64,000 nt of DNA, from NCBI GenBank assembly GCA_910586925.1, contig CAJUKG010000002.1, forward strand, positions 62,001 to 126,000. The letters are read 5' to 3'. Made by a program: the position numbers and the translations under genes. Below are positions 23,056-31,714 of this stretch, piece after piece. Origin of the DNA: an uncultured Christensenellaceae bacterium (GTDB lineage: Bacteria; Bacillota; Clostridia; Christensenellales; Pumilibacteraceae). The notes under the pieces are model-generated. The model saw only the letters and a program-made list of their open reading frames with translations, searched no databases and was not told the origin of the DNA. Numbering within the stretch: position 1 is the stretch's first letter; the number at the start of each line of letters is the position of its first letter.

Positions 23056-23952
23056 ATGGACATTAAACGTAAAAATTACAAACCCGACAAGAACAACGTC
23101 GGCAAAGAAAAGTCGGACGGCGGCGAACCCGTTCCCGTCGCGAAAGTAAAACTTCGGCTGGACGTAAAAGACGTCGTGCGTAAAGGCGACGGAGCCGCGC
23201 CCGAGGATAATCCGCTTTCGCGAAACGGTATAACGCTTTTGTACGAGGACAATCATATTATCGTCGTCGTCAAACCGCAGAACGTGCCGTCGCAAGCCGA
23301 TTCGAGCGGCGACCCCGATATGCTGACCGTCATAAAGCAGTATATCGCCGAGAAATACGGCAAACCGGGGAATGTCTTTTTGGGGCTTGTGCACAGGCTG
23401 GACAGACCGACGGGCGGCGTGATGGTTTTTGCCAAAACGAGCAAAGCGGCTACGCGGCTTTCCGAGCAGATCAAGTCGGAGGACGGCGATTTCGAAAAAA
23501 TGTACGCCGCCGTCACATTCGGCAGACCGTACAAGACGGGCAAGCTCGAGCATTACTTATTCAAGGATACGCAGACGAACACCGTGACCGTTGTGCCGTC
23601 CACCCTCGACGGCGCGAAGAAAGCGATTTCGGAAGTGACGCTTCGCGACGAGAAAGACGGATTGTCGTTCGTGACCGTCAAGCTCGTAACGGGAAGAACG
23701 CATCAAGCCCGTGTGCAATTAAAAGCCGTCGGTGCGCCGATTATAGGCGACAGAAGATATTCGCCCGATAAAGCTCCCAAGGCGAAAAATCTCGCGCTTT
23801 GGGCGTACAAGCTCTCTTTCTCGCACCCCACCACCGGCGACAAAATGACTTTCCTCGCAGAACCGCCGTCCGAATATCCGTGGCAACTGTTCGACCTCGT
23901 GTCGCTCACAGACGTAATACGTCCGCAAAACTCGTCGCACTACTTCGATTAG
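23056..23952 (+). CDS. RluA-family pseudouridine synthase
   Basis: Converts uridine to pseudouridine in rRNA or tRNA. The catalytic block VHRLDRPTGGV (about residue 111) carries the active-site Asp; GRTHQARVQL (about 213) and the LWAYKLSFSHP motif (about 253) complete the family pattern. The first 55 residues are a Lys-rich, poorly structured tail rather than an S4 domain, so this is a short RluA-type. Target uridine unknown. It follows the methyltransferase after 7 nt. Confidence 0.92.
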   Translation: MDIKRKNYKPDKNNVGKEKSDGGEPVPVAKVKLRLDVKDVVRKGDGAAPEDNPLSRNGITLLYEDNHIIVVVKPQNVPSQADSSGDPDMLTVIKQYIAEKYGKPGNVFLGLVHRLDRPTGGVMVFAKTSKAATRLSEQIKSEDGDFEKMYAAVTFGRPYKTGKLEHYLFKDTQTNTVTVVPSTLDGAKKAISEVTLRDEKDGLSFVTVKLVTGRTHQARVQLKAVGAPIIGDRRYSPDKAPKAKNLALWAYKLSFSHPTTGDKMTFLAEPPSEYPWQLFDLVSLTDVIRPQNSSHYFD

Positions 23953-23994
23953 CGGCGGGAATAAATAATAATATTCATTCAAGGAGATAAAAAA

Positions 23995-25404
23995 ATGTTA
24001 GAACAGGAGATTTCCGATCTTTTGGCTTATGCGCAGTCCAATCTGTTTTTGGACGAGCTTGATTGCTTGCAAGCGGCGCGGCGCGTGTGCCATCTACTGA
24101 AAATAGACGACGTGACGCTCACCGAACCCGCGGAAGAAGCGGATACCGCCGTCAATCCCAATAAACTCATAGAACCACTTCTCGCATATGCGGCGGAGAA
24201 CGGCGTTGCGGCGGACAAGCTCCCCAAGCTCAAAGCCGAGATCATGGACGCGGTCATGCTCAAGCCGTCCGAAGTCAACGACCTGTTTTCGGAGACCTAT
24301 TCGGTCAATAAGCAAAAGGCGTTCGACTGGCTGTACGAATACAGCATTCGTTCGGGGTACGTCAATCTCGACGAGTGCGGCAAGAACGACCGTTGGGAAG
24401 CGAAGGAACTCAAAAGCCGCCTCGAAATAATAATAAACGTCATGCCCGAAGCCGCGACGGACAAGTATCCGAGCTGCCCGCTCTGCCGCGAGAACGAAGG
24501 ATTCGGCGGCAAAGCCAATCTCCGCGTCGTTTCTTGCGATATAGGCGGCGAGGAATGGTTCTTCGAGTATTCCCGCCATCAGTATTTCGACAAGCACGGC
24601 GTGCTCGTTTGCGGCAGCCATACCCCCATGTCGGAAGGCAGGGAAACGCTCGAGAAACTCGCGTTCGCAGCCGACTTTATAGGCGGCGACGGGTTCGTGT
24701 GCATGGATTCGCCCGCGGAAAACAGCGGCGCGCACAATAAAGCGCACCTGCATTTCAAAACGGGATTCAAAAACACCCCGATGTTCCGCCGCGATATAAA
24801 AATGCGCATCAAGTCGCAGGAATACCCGTATCTGGAAATGGGCATCGTCGATTGGTATTCGACGGTAATACGCTTTGCGCACTCCAACCTCGAAAAGACG
24901 GTCGAGTTCGCGGACAAGCTCATCACCGCGTGGAAAAGCTATTCCGACGAACGCATAGTCAACGACGGCACGAAGAATTTCGTCAGCGTCGTATGCCGCA
25001 AGATAGCGGGCAAGTACACTTTCGACGTCGTGCTTCGTTCCAACGCGCTCAAGCGTCCGCGCATGGCGGCGGATTACGAGGAGATAAGAGCGGACGCGCT
25101 GTCAATAACCGATATTCTCGGGTATATAGTGCTTCCGAACAAGCTGTCCGAGGACCTCAAGACCGCTCAACTTTACCTCGACGGCACGCTCAAAGCGGAG
25201 GAGGGCGGCAAGAAAATACCGCTCGCGAAAACGGTAGACAGACTGTTGAAAGCGCAGGGTGGCACCGTCACGTCGCTCGAAGCGAAGCTCAATATCCACG
25301 ACGAGATAGACAGCGTGTGCGAAAAGATCCTCGCTTCGACCGCGGTGTTCGACGATAAAACATTGCCCGACTATCTCGACGGCATGGGAATAAGAATACT
25401 TTGA
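23995..25404 (+). CDS. galT: Class II GalT-like UDP-glucose-hexose-1-phosphate uridylyltransferase, altered active site
   Basis: A 469-residue protein matching the Firmicute (class II) GalT family along its length: N-terminal helical part, the VNKQKAFDWLY region, CPLCRENEGFGGKANLR (about 161-177) and EYSRHQYFDKHGVLV. GalT uses a His in an HxHFQ-type block to transfer UMP in the Leloir pathway. Here the aligned block reads AHLHFKTG (His251, His253, Lys255), so the usual Gln is Lys and the preceding GG-rich loop also differs. Activity is therefore uncertain; it may be a divergent nucleotidyltransferase. No galK or galE is nearby. AGGAGATA precedes ATG 23995. Confidence 0.8.
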   Translation: MLEQEISDLLAYAQSNLFLDELDCLQAARRVCHLLKIDDVTLTEPAEEADTAVNPNKLIEPLLAYAAENGVAADKLPKLKAEIMDAVMLKPSEVNDLFSETYSVNKQKAFDWLYEYSIRSGYVNLDECGKNDRWEAKELKSRLEIIINVMPEAATDKYPSCPLCRENEGFGGKANLRVVSCDIGGEEWFFEYSRHQYFDKHGVLVCGSHTPMSEGRETLEKLAFAADFIGGDGFVCMDSPAENSGAHNKAHLHFKTGFKNTPMFRRDIKMRIKSQEYPYLEMGIVDWYSTVIRFAHSNLEKTVEFADKLITAWKSYSDERIVNDGTKNFVSVVCRKIAGKYTFDVVLRSNALKRPRMAADYEEIRADALSITDILGYIVLPNKLSEDLKTAQLYLDGTLKAEEGGKKIPLAKTVDRLLKAQGGTVTSLEAKLNIHDEIDSVCEKILASTAVFDDKTLPDYLDGMGIRIL

Positions 25405-25458
25405 ACAATTAAAAATTAAAAATTAATAATTAAAAATTGCGGGCAATTAAATAATAAA

Positions 25459-25506
25459 AGATTTCTCCGCTCCGCGCTCACTCTTCGCGCTTCGGTCGAA
25501 ATGACA
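25459..25506. repeat. Short intergenic element, type A copy 3
   Basis: AGATTTCTCCGCTCC...TCGGTCGAAATGACA, with a 20-base insert in the core relative to 7217-7244 and AT-rich TTAATT tracts on both sides (25405-25440 and 25512-25531). Confidence 0.7.
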
Positions 25507-25527
25507 GGCTAATGCAATTAATAATTA

Positions 25528-25566
25528 AAAATTGCGATCGGATTAAAATATTCGACCGCAATTTTT
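25528..25566. terminator. Hairpin with T run between galT and the minus-strand membrane gene
   Basis: AAAATTGCGATCG (25528-25540) pairs with CGACCGCAATTTT (25553-25565) with one mismatch; TTTTT follows on the plus strand and A/T sequence on the other. Confidence 0.65.
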
Positions 25567-25612
25567 GTATGTTGATTAAATCGACAATAATTATTAATTA
25601 TTAATTATTAAT

Positions 25613-26029
25613 TTACATCGTTGCATCGAGTATCAGCAATATGCCGACGACCGTGCCCGCGACGCAAACGACAAGTATCGCAAGCGCGATCCAAGCGATA
25701 GGGTGGGAGTTACAGCGGCGTTGATAGATTATGCCCATTACCCCGCCGAGCACTATGTTCGCCAAGAGGACGAGTTCGCACGCGGCGAGTATCACGATAA
25801 ACATGATGATAAGCGGTGCACCGAGTCCGCTCGTGTCTATCGCAGGAATAAGCGTGACTATGCCCCACATACAGAGTACGAATACTCCCGACGCGACAAT
25901 GCTCGTGATTATAGAGTAGATCCCGAAATACTTTGTTTTGGCGCGACGCTCGGGCGTCATGCGGTCGTACACGCCGCTCAACTTCACGAACGTATTCCAT
26001 ATCGCGTGCAAACAGCCTATATTGCTCAT
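25613..26029 (-). CDS. Small integral membrane protein (138 residues)
   Basis: I do not recognise a family. After a soluble, basic N-terminus (about residues 1-33) there are three hydrophobic segments: about 35-62, 68-96 and 110-136. A good AGGAGG site precedes the ATG at 26029, and a consensus promoter drives it on the minus strand, divergent from adhE. It could share control with adhE through the intergenic palindrome, but that is inference. Confidence 0.8.
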   Translation of the reverse strand: MSNIGCLHAIWNTFVKLSGVYDRMTPERRAKTKYFGIYSIITSIVASGVFVLCMWGIVTLIPAIDTSGLGAPLIIMFIVILAACELVLLANIVLGGVMGIIYQRRCNSHPIAWIALAILVVCVAGTVVGILLILDATM

Positions 26030-26058
26030 ACTGCCTCCTATCCGATCACGTTGATTAT

Positions 26059-26087
26059 ATTATACACCGTTTTTCACAAAATGTCAA
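26059..26087 (-). promoter_or_regulatory. Promoter of the minus-strand membrane gene
   Basis: Minus strand: TTGACA (26087-26082), 17 nt, TATAAT (26064-26059). Confidence 0.85.
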
Positions 26088-26155
26088 CGTGCATTTTACA
26101 AAATGTCGATAATATCGTGCGCGGCGATAACGGCGGGCATGTTCTTATATGAATA

Positions 26156-26182
26156 ACCGTTATGTAAAATCGTCATAACGGT
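26156..26182. promoter_or_regulatory. 9-bp perfect inverted repeat upstream of adhE
   Basis: ACCGTTATG-N9-CATAACGGT. It lies between the divergent promoters of the membrane gene and adhE, 26 nt upstream of the adhE -35 box. No T run follows directly, so a protein-binding operator or activator site is more likely than a terminator. It does not resemble a Rex box. Confidence 0.55.
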
Positions 26183-26207
26183 ACGGCGGCGATTATTTTT
26201 CTAACGC

Positions 26208-26236
26208 TTGACAAAATACGCGCGGTATAGTATAAT
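26208..26236 (+). promoter_or_regulatory. Consensus promoter of adhE
   Basis: TTGACA at 26208-26213, a 17-nt spacer and TATAAT at 26231-26236; the leader to ATG 26296 is about 50 nt and ends in a GGAGG site. Confidence 0.88.
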
Positions 26237-26295
26237 GTACTCGGTCGCTCGAAGCGTTTCGTGCGCGGTATGCGGCCGAGAATATCGGAGGTATT

Positions 26296-28896
26296 ATGGA
26301 CGGACTTATTGTACAGGACGAGCGTTCTTTGAACGAACTCATCGCACGTGTACGGGCGGCGCAAACGGCGTATTCCACGTACACGCAAGAACAGGTGGAC
26401 AAAATCTTTTTGGCTGCGGCGACCGCCGCGGACAAAGCGCGGCTCGATCTCGCCGAAATGGCTGTTGCCGAAACGGGCATGGGCATTGTCGAGGACAAGG
26501 TCATCAAAAATCACTATGCCGCGGAATACATTTATAATGCGTATCGCAACGTCAAAACGTGCGACGTCGTTTCCCGCGACGAAGCGTTCGGTGTGGAAAC
26601 TCTCGCCGAACCCGTCGGCGTTATTGCGGCTATCGTGCCGACGACCAACCCGACTTCGACCGCGATTTTCAAGGCACTTCTCGCGCTTAAAACGCGTAAC
26701 GGTATAATATTCTCGCCGCACCCCCGTGCAAAGAACTGCACGATAAAAGCGGCGCAGGTCGTACTCGACGCCGCAGTCGCGGCGGGCGCACCGCGCGATC
26801 TTATCGGTTGGATAGACGTGCCGAGCGTCGCGCTCTCGGGTGCGGTCATGAGCGGCAGCGACATAATCCTCGCAACGGGCGGTCCCGGCATGGTCCGCGC
26901 GGCGTACAGCTCGGGTAAACCTGCGGTCGGCGTCGGTGCGGGCAATACTCCCGTCATAATCGACAGCTCGGCGAATATAGAGCTTGCGGCAAGCTCGGTG
27001 CTTCACAGCAAGTCGTTCGACAACGGCATGATCTGCGCTTCCGAGCAGTCGGTTATAGTAATGAGCGACGTGTACGACAAGTTCAAGAAAGAACTCGCGT
27101 ACCGCGGCGCGTACTTCCTCAACGCGGAGGAGATCGACAAAGTTCGCGCGACAATACTCATCAACGGTTCCGTCAATGCGAAAATAGTCGGTCAGAGCGC
27201 GCCGAACATCGCCAAACTTTGCGGATTCGAAGTGCCCGAATCGGCGCGTATACTCGTCGGCGAAGTGACTTCGGTGGAGATCGACGAGCCGTTCGCGCAC
27301 GAAAAACTCTCGCCGGTGCTCGCAATGTACAAGGCGAAGGATTTCGAGGACGCGCTTAAAAAAGCGGAAAAACTCGTGGCCGACGGCGGTTACGGTCACA
27401 CCTCGGCTATCTATGCCGACGAAGTGGCGGCGAAAGACAAGATCGAACGGTTCGCCGCGCTTATGAAAACCTGCCGTATACTTTTGAACACTCCCGCCGC
27501 GCAAGGCGGTATAGGCGACATCTACAACTTCAAGCTGTGCCCGTCGCTTACGCTCGGTTGCGGTTCCTGGGGCGGTAACTCCGTTTCCGAGAACGTATCG
27601 GTCAAACACTTGCTCAACTATAAAACAGTCGCCAAAAGGAGAGAGAATATGCTTTGGTTCCGTGCACCCGAAAAGGTGTATTTCAAGAAAGGCTGCTTGC
27701 CCGTCGCGCTTCAAGAGCTTAAAGACATGGGCAAGAAGCGGGTATTTATCGTCACCGATGAGTTCCTGTTCAAGAGCGGCTTCTCTCAACAGATCAGCGA
27801 TCGCCTCAACGAAATGGGTATCGTGAACACCACGTTCAGCGACGTTCAGCCCGATCCGACCCTCGCGTCGGCGAAGAAGGGCGCGGAAGCGATGCGTTCG
27901 TTCCAGCCCGACACGATCGTCGCGCTCGGCGGCGGCAGCGCGCTCGACGCGGGCAAGATCATGTGGGTGCTGTACGAACACCCCGAAGTGGATTTCGCGG
28001 ACATGGCAATGCGGTTCATGGATATCAGAAAGCGCGTCTATCGCTTCCCCGAAATGGGCAAAAAGGCATATTTCGTCGCCGTTACGACGACTGCCGGTAC
28101 CGGTTCCGAAGTGACGCCGTTCGCGGTCATCACGGACGAAACGACGGGACTCAAGTACCCGATCGCCGATTACGAGCTTCTGCCTAAAATGGCTATCTGC
28201 GATCCCATGCTCATGATGGGCATACCCAAAGGACTCACCGCCAACTCCGGTTACGACGCAATGGTGCACGCACTCGAAGCGGTGGCTTCGGTCATGTCGA
28301 GCGATTTTGCGAACGGCATGGCGAAAGAAGCTATCAAACTTGTTTTCGAGTATCTGCCCGCTGCGTACAAGAACGGTTCGGACGAAACCGCGCGTGCGGA
28401 AATGGCGTATGCCGCCACTATGGCGGGTATGGCGTTTGCCAACGCGTTCCTCGGTGTTTGCCACTCCATGGCGCACAAGCTCGGCTCGTATCACCATCTG
28501 CCGCACGGCATGGCGAACGCGCTCCTTCTCGAGCAGGTCATGCGGTTCAATGCGGCGGAAGCTCCCGCGAAGATGGGTACTTTCCCGCAGTACGATCACC
28601 CGACGTGCTTGCATCGTTACGCGGAGATCGCGGATATGCTCGGGCTCAAAGGCAAGACGGACGAAGAAAAACTCGAGAAACTTCTCGACAAGCTCGCCGC
28701 GCTTCGCAAGGAAGTGGGACTTCCCGCAACCATTGCCGCGGCAGGCGTTCCCGAAGATAAGTTCCTCGCTTCGCTCGACAAGATGAGCCGCGACGCGTTC
28801 GACGATCAGTGCACGGGCGCAAACCCGCGCTATCCGATGATCGCCGAGATCAAACAAATGTATCTTAATGCTTACTACGGTAAGGAGGGAAAATAA
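26296..28896 (+). CDS. adhE: Bifunctional acetaldehyde-CoA/alcohol dehydrogenase
   Basis: An 866-residue two-domain enzyme reducing acetyl-CoA to acetaldehyde and then ethanol with NADH. The N-terminal aldehyde dehydrogenase (about 1-440) shows IVPTTNPTSTAIFKAL, the GAGNTPV loop and the catalytic Cys in NGMICASEQSV (about residue 245). The C-terminal iron-dependent alcohol dehydrogenase (about 450-866) shows VALGGGSALDAGKIM, the TTAGTGSEVTPF motif, GVCHSMAHKLG and HLPHGMANALLL with iron-binding histidines. Length is normal. It opens the redox cluster and is 1 nt from the next gene. Confidence 0.97.
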   Translation: MDGLIVQDERSLNELIARVRAAQTAYSTYTQEQVDKIFLAAATAADKARLDLAEMAVAETGMGIVEDKVIKNHYAAEYIYNAYRNVKTCDVVSRDEAFGVETLAEPVGVIAAIVPTTNPTSTAIFKALLALKTRNGIIFSPHPRAKNCTIKAAQVVLDAAVAAGAPRDLIGWIDVPSVALSGAVMSGSDIILATGGPGMVRAAYSSGKPAVGVGAGNTPVIIDSSANIELAASSVLHSKSFDNGMICASEQSVIVMSDVYDKFKKELAYRGAYFLNAEEIDKVRATILINGSVNAKIVGQSAPNIAKLCGFEVPESARILVGEVTSVEIDEPFAHEKLSPVLAMYKAKDFEDALKKAEKLVADGGYGHTSAIYADEVAAKDKIERFAALMKTCRILLNTPAAQGGIGDIYNFKLCPSLTLGCGSWGGNSVSENVSVKHLLNYKTVAKRRENMLWFRAPEKVYFKKGCLPVALQELKDMGKKRVFIVTDEFLFKSGFSQQISDRLNEMGIVNTTFSDVQPDPTLASAKKGAEAMRSFQPDTIVALGGGSALDAGKIMWVLYEHPEVDFADMAMRFMDIRKRVYRFPEMGKKAYFVAVTTTAGTGSEVTPFAVITDETTGLKYPIADYELLPKMAICDPMLMMGIPKGLTANSGYDAMVHALEAVASVMSSDFANGMAKEAIKLVFEYLPAAYKNGSDETARAEMAYAATMAGMAFANAFLGVCHSMAHKLGSYHHLPHGMANALLLEQVMRFNAAEAPAKMGTFPQYDHPTCLHRYAEIADMLGLKGKTDEEKLEKLLDKLAALRKEVGLPATIAAAGVPEDKFLASLDKMSRDAFDDQCTGANPRYPMIAEIKQMYLNAYYGKEGK

Positions 28897-28897
28897 T

Positions 28898-29647
28898 ATG
28901 GGACTTAACGAAATAGCAAAGCGCACCAACAAGACCGTCTATCGCGAAGGCGATCTGTGCTACAAGGTGTTCGCCGCCGATTACAAAAAATCGGATATAC
29001 TCAACGAAGCCATCAATCAGGCGCGTGTCGAGGAAACGGGACTGTTCGTGCCCAAAGTACACGAAGTGAAGAAGCTTGAGGACGGCAGACTCGCCATAGT
29101 CATGGACTATGTGGAGGGCAAGTCGCTCGCTTCGCTCATCGAGGAAGCTCCCGCAAAACGCGAAAAGTACGTGCAACGGCTCATCGACATACAGCTTTCC
29201 ATGCACGCGCTTACCGCGCCCGACCTCAACAAACAGCGCGATAAGTTCGCGCGCAAGATCGAGCTTTCGGGGCTTGACGCCACGACGCGCTACGAGCTTC
29301 ACGCTCGGCTGGACAGCATGCCGCGCCACAATAAGCTCTGTCACGGCGACTTCAACCCGTCCAACGTTATCATCACCGATGATAACCGCGCTTGCGTGAT
29401 CGACTGGTCGCACGCCACGATAGGTAATGCGTCCGCCGATACGGCACGCACATATCTCTTGTACAAGCTCGCGGGCGACGACAACACCGCGGAACTGTAC
29501 ATGACGATGTTCTGCAAACGGTCGGACACCGCGCGGCAGTACGTGCAACAGTGGTTGCCGATCGTCGCCGCGTCACAAATGGCGAAAGGTCGTCCCGAGG
29601 AGCGCGCGCTGCTCGCGACTTGGGCGGAAGTCTGTCAATACGAATAA
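28898..29647 (+). CDS. APH-family phosphotransferase
   Basis: A 249-residue protein of the aminoglycoside/choline kinase-like fold. Seen are a short N-lobe with DYVEGKSLASLI hinge, the Brenner-type catalytic CHGDFNPSNVI (about residue 148) and the metal-binding VIDWSHATIGN (about 165). No resistance role is implied; such proteins phosphorylate many small molecules. It is co-transcribed with adhE (taaggaggga Shine-Dalgarno inside the end of adhE), so a metabolic or sensory role in the cluster is likely. The start at ATG 28898 follows that site. Confidence 0.85.
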   Translation: MGLNEIAKRTNKTVYREGDLCYKVFAADYKKSDILNEAINQARVEETGLFVPKVHEVKKLEDGRLAIVMDYVEGKSLASLIEEAPAKREKYVQRLIDIQLSMHALTAPDLNKQRDKFARKIELSGLDATTRYELHARLDSMPRHNKLCHGDFNPSNVIITDDNRACVIDWSHATIGNASADTARTYLLYKLAGDDNTAELYMTMFCKRSDTARQYVQQWLPIVAASQMAKGRPEERALLATWAEVCQYE

Positions 29648-29650
29648 GAG

Positions 29651-29685
29651 TTTTCGGCGATAGGCGTAATGCTTACCGCCGAAAA
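29651..29685 (+). other. Hairpin between the phosphotransferase and ferredoxin genes
   Basis: TTTTCGGCG pairs with CGCCGAAAA (9 bp, 17-nt loop). No T run follows, so it may be an mRNA processing or stability element separating adhE-phosphotransferase from the hydrogenase genes. Confidence 0.45.
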
Positions 29686-29728
29686 TTATATACACACGAA
29701 ATTACTCTACGAAAAGAGGTAAACTATT

Positions 29729-29971
29729 ATGGTATTAAGTGTTTGTGTGGGAAGTTCCTGCCATTTGAAAGGTTCGTACGACGTTATCGAAACGTTCAAG
29801 CGCGTCATCAAAGAACGCAAGCTCGAGGACAAGATCGAGTTGCGCGCGTGCTTCTGCTTGGGCAGGTGCTCGGACGGCGTTGCGGTCAAGGCGGACGACA
29901 AGTACATACTCAACGTGAACGGCGCGAACGCCGAGGAAAAATTCGTTAACGAAATTTTACCGTTGGCATAG
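29729..29971 (+). CDS. Thioredoxin-like [2Fe-2S] ferredoxin (NuoE/HydC-like)
   Basis: An 80-residue protein with the thioredoxin-like ferredoxin cysteine pattern: CVGSSC (Cys6 and Cys11) and CFCLGRC, where the second pair completes the [2Fe-2S] site. It corresponds to the C-terminal half of NuoE/HydC subunits, without the N-terminal helical bundle. Such proteins shuttle electrons to [FeFe] hydrogenases, and the gene sits 12 nt before one. GAGGTAA precedes ATG 29729. Confidence 0.9.
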   Translation: MVLSVCVGSSCHLKGSYDVIETFKRVIKERKLEDKIELRACFCLGRCSDGVAVKADDKYILNVNGANAEEKFVNEILPLA

Positions 29972-29983
29972 CGGGGTAGCGGC

Positions 29984-31714
29984 ATGTTTTATCTTGATTT
30001 CAAAAAGGCGGACTGCAGGAACTGTTACAAGTGCTTGCGGTCGTGTCCCGTTAAAGCAATCGACGCTCGCGACGGTCAGGCGAAAATAATCGAGAACCGC
30101 TGTATACTTTGCGGACATTGCACAAAGGTGTGTCCGCAAAACGCAAAGAGCGTGCACAGCGATGCGTCCGCGATACTCGCGCTTCTCGCGAAAGGGAAGC
30201 CCGTCATTGCGTCGGTCGCGCCCGCTTTCGTGTCGTCGTTCGACATAGGCTCGTTCGAGCTGTTCCGCGACGCGCTCAAAAAGCTCGGATTTTCGGATGC
30301 GTTTGAAACGAGCGAGGGCGCGGCGGCGGTCACTCTCGAGTATAAAAAGCTGTTGCAGTCGGGCAAGTACGATAACTTCATCACTTCGGCATGCCCGTCC
30401 GTCAACCGCGCGATCGCGCTTTATCACAAAGACGTTTTGAAATATCTCGCGCCCGTCGATTCGCCCATGGTCGCGCATGCGAAGATCTTGAAGGCGCGGT
30501 ACCCCGAAGCGGAGATCGTGTTCGTCGGACCCTGTATCGCAAAGAAGCGCGAGGCGAAAGAAAGCGGCGTGATAGCCGGCGCACTCACTTTCGAGGAGCT
30601 TGCCGAGCTGTTCGCACAGCGCGATATTTCGGTCAAGCCGCAAAACGCAAAACCCGAGAAAAGCAAGTCGACGAAAGTCGCGTCCGTATCCGCCTCCGAA
30701 AAGGCGACGAAAACGACGACTGCGGACGGCAAGATCCGGTCTAAGTTTTATCCCATTTCGCGCGGCATAATCAAGTCGTTCGACTATCTCCCTGCGGGGT
30801 ACGAGTATATCGCGGTGGACGGCGTGTCGCGACTCGACGAGGCACTCGAGGACCTCGCCGCCGTCAAAGGCGTTTTCCTCGAGATAAACGCGTGCGAGGG
30901 CGCGTGCGTGAACGGACCGTGCGCGATAAAACGTGCGGGCGGCAGTGTCGAGGCTAACGTCGCGGTGCGTACGTATACTAATTCGACGCCCGTAGACGTT
31001 ATGGAAAACTATCCGGATATAAGCAAAAAGCACAAACCGCTCGACGCGGGCGATGCCAACCCCACCGATTCGGACATTGCGGCGGTGCTCGCCAAAACGG
31101 GCAAGTTCAAGCCGAGCGACGAGCTTAACTGCGGCGCGTGCGGGTACTCGACGTGCCGCGAAAAGGCGTGGGCGGTGCTCAACGGCTATGCGGAAGTGGA
31201 AATGTGCGTTCCGTATATGCGCGAGAAAGCGGAATCGCTGGGCAATGTTATCATAGAGAACAGCCCCAACGGTATTATAGTTTGCAACGGCGAGCTTAAG
31301 ATAAGCGAGATCAACCGTCGCGCCAAGTCGTTGATAGGCGTCACGTCGCCCGAATACATATTCGACTGTTTCGATCCGTCGGCGGTGTTCATTGCGGCTG
31401 ACAGCGGCAAGCCCGCCTCGGTGAGCAAGATGCGGCTCGACAAGACCAATAAGTACGCCGATATAAATATCGTTCCGCTCGAGAAAGAAAAGTCGCTGCT
31501 CGTAGTGCTCACCGACGTAACCGACAAAGTGAATTACGACGAAGAACTCGACAAGGTAAAGCGCGATACGCTTGCCGTTACGGGCACGGTAATAGAAAAG
31601 CAAATGCGGGTCGCGCAGGAGATCGCCTCGTTGCTCGGCGAAACGACGGCGGAAACCAAGGTCGCGCTTCTTAAGCTCAAAGACGCCATGTTAAAGGAAG
31701 ACGACAAAAATTGA
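29984..31714 (+). CDS. Sensory-type [FeFe] hydrogenase with PAS domain (HydS-like, group C)
   Basis: A 576-residue protein. Order: two [4Fe-4S] clusters (Cys11-21 and Cys40-50), the H-cluster domain (about 70-340), a further Cys383/386/391/408 Fe-S motif, a PAS domain (about 420-520) and a short C-terminal helix. H-cluster blocks are TSACPSV (Cys137), GPCIAKK (Cys184) and INACEGACVNG (Cys304, Cys308). The first Cys of the catalytic TSCCP block is Ala, which removes the proton-relay Cys, as expected for a sensory rather than a fast enzyme. A 35-residue Lys/Ser/Thr-rich insert (about 218-250) splits the domain. It overlaps the next gene, a PP2C phosphatase, so signalling from redox state is the likely role. 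Confidence 0.9.
   Translation: MFYLDFKKADCRNCYKCLRSCPVKAIDARDGQAKIIENRCILCGHCTKVCPQNAKSVHSDASAILALLAKGKPVIASVAPAFVSSFDIGSFELFRDALKKLGFSDAFETSEGAAAVTLEYKKLLQSGKYDNFITSACPSVNRAIALYHKDVLKYLAPVDSPMVAHAKILKARYPEAEIVFVGPCIAKKREAKESGVIAGALTFEELAELFAQRDISVKPQNAKPEKSKSTKVASVSASEKATKTTTADGKIRSKFYPISRGIIKSFDYLPAGYEYIAVDGVSRLDEALEDLAAVKGVFLEINACEGACVNGPCAIKRAGGSVEANVAVRTYTNSTPVDVMENYPDISKKHKPLDAGDANPTDSDIAAVLAKTGKFKPSDELNCGACGYSTCREKAWAVLNGYAEVEMCVPYMREKAESLGNVIIENSPNGIIVCNGELKISEINRRAKSLIGVTSPEYIFDCFDPSAVFIAADSGKPASVSKMRLDKTNKYADINIVPLEKEKSLLVVLTDVTDKVNYDEELDKVKRDTLAVTGTVIEKQMRVAQEIASLLGETTAETKVALLKLKDAMLKEDDKN

Noticed and set aside
26150..26190. Rex operator before adhE
   Set aside because: The palindrome ACCGTTATG/CATAACGGT does not fit the TTGTTAA...TTAACAA pattern.
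26173..28932. 919-residue open frame on the minus strand opposite adhE
   Set aside because: The plus strand encodes a full, motif-complete AdhE; the opposite frame is open only because of the GC-rich codon bias and shows no family motif.
28898..29647. Aminoglycoside resistance gene
   Set aside because: The fold is APH-like, but it is operonic with adhE and the fold covers many metabolic kinases; resistance is not supported.
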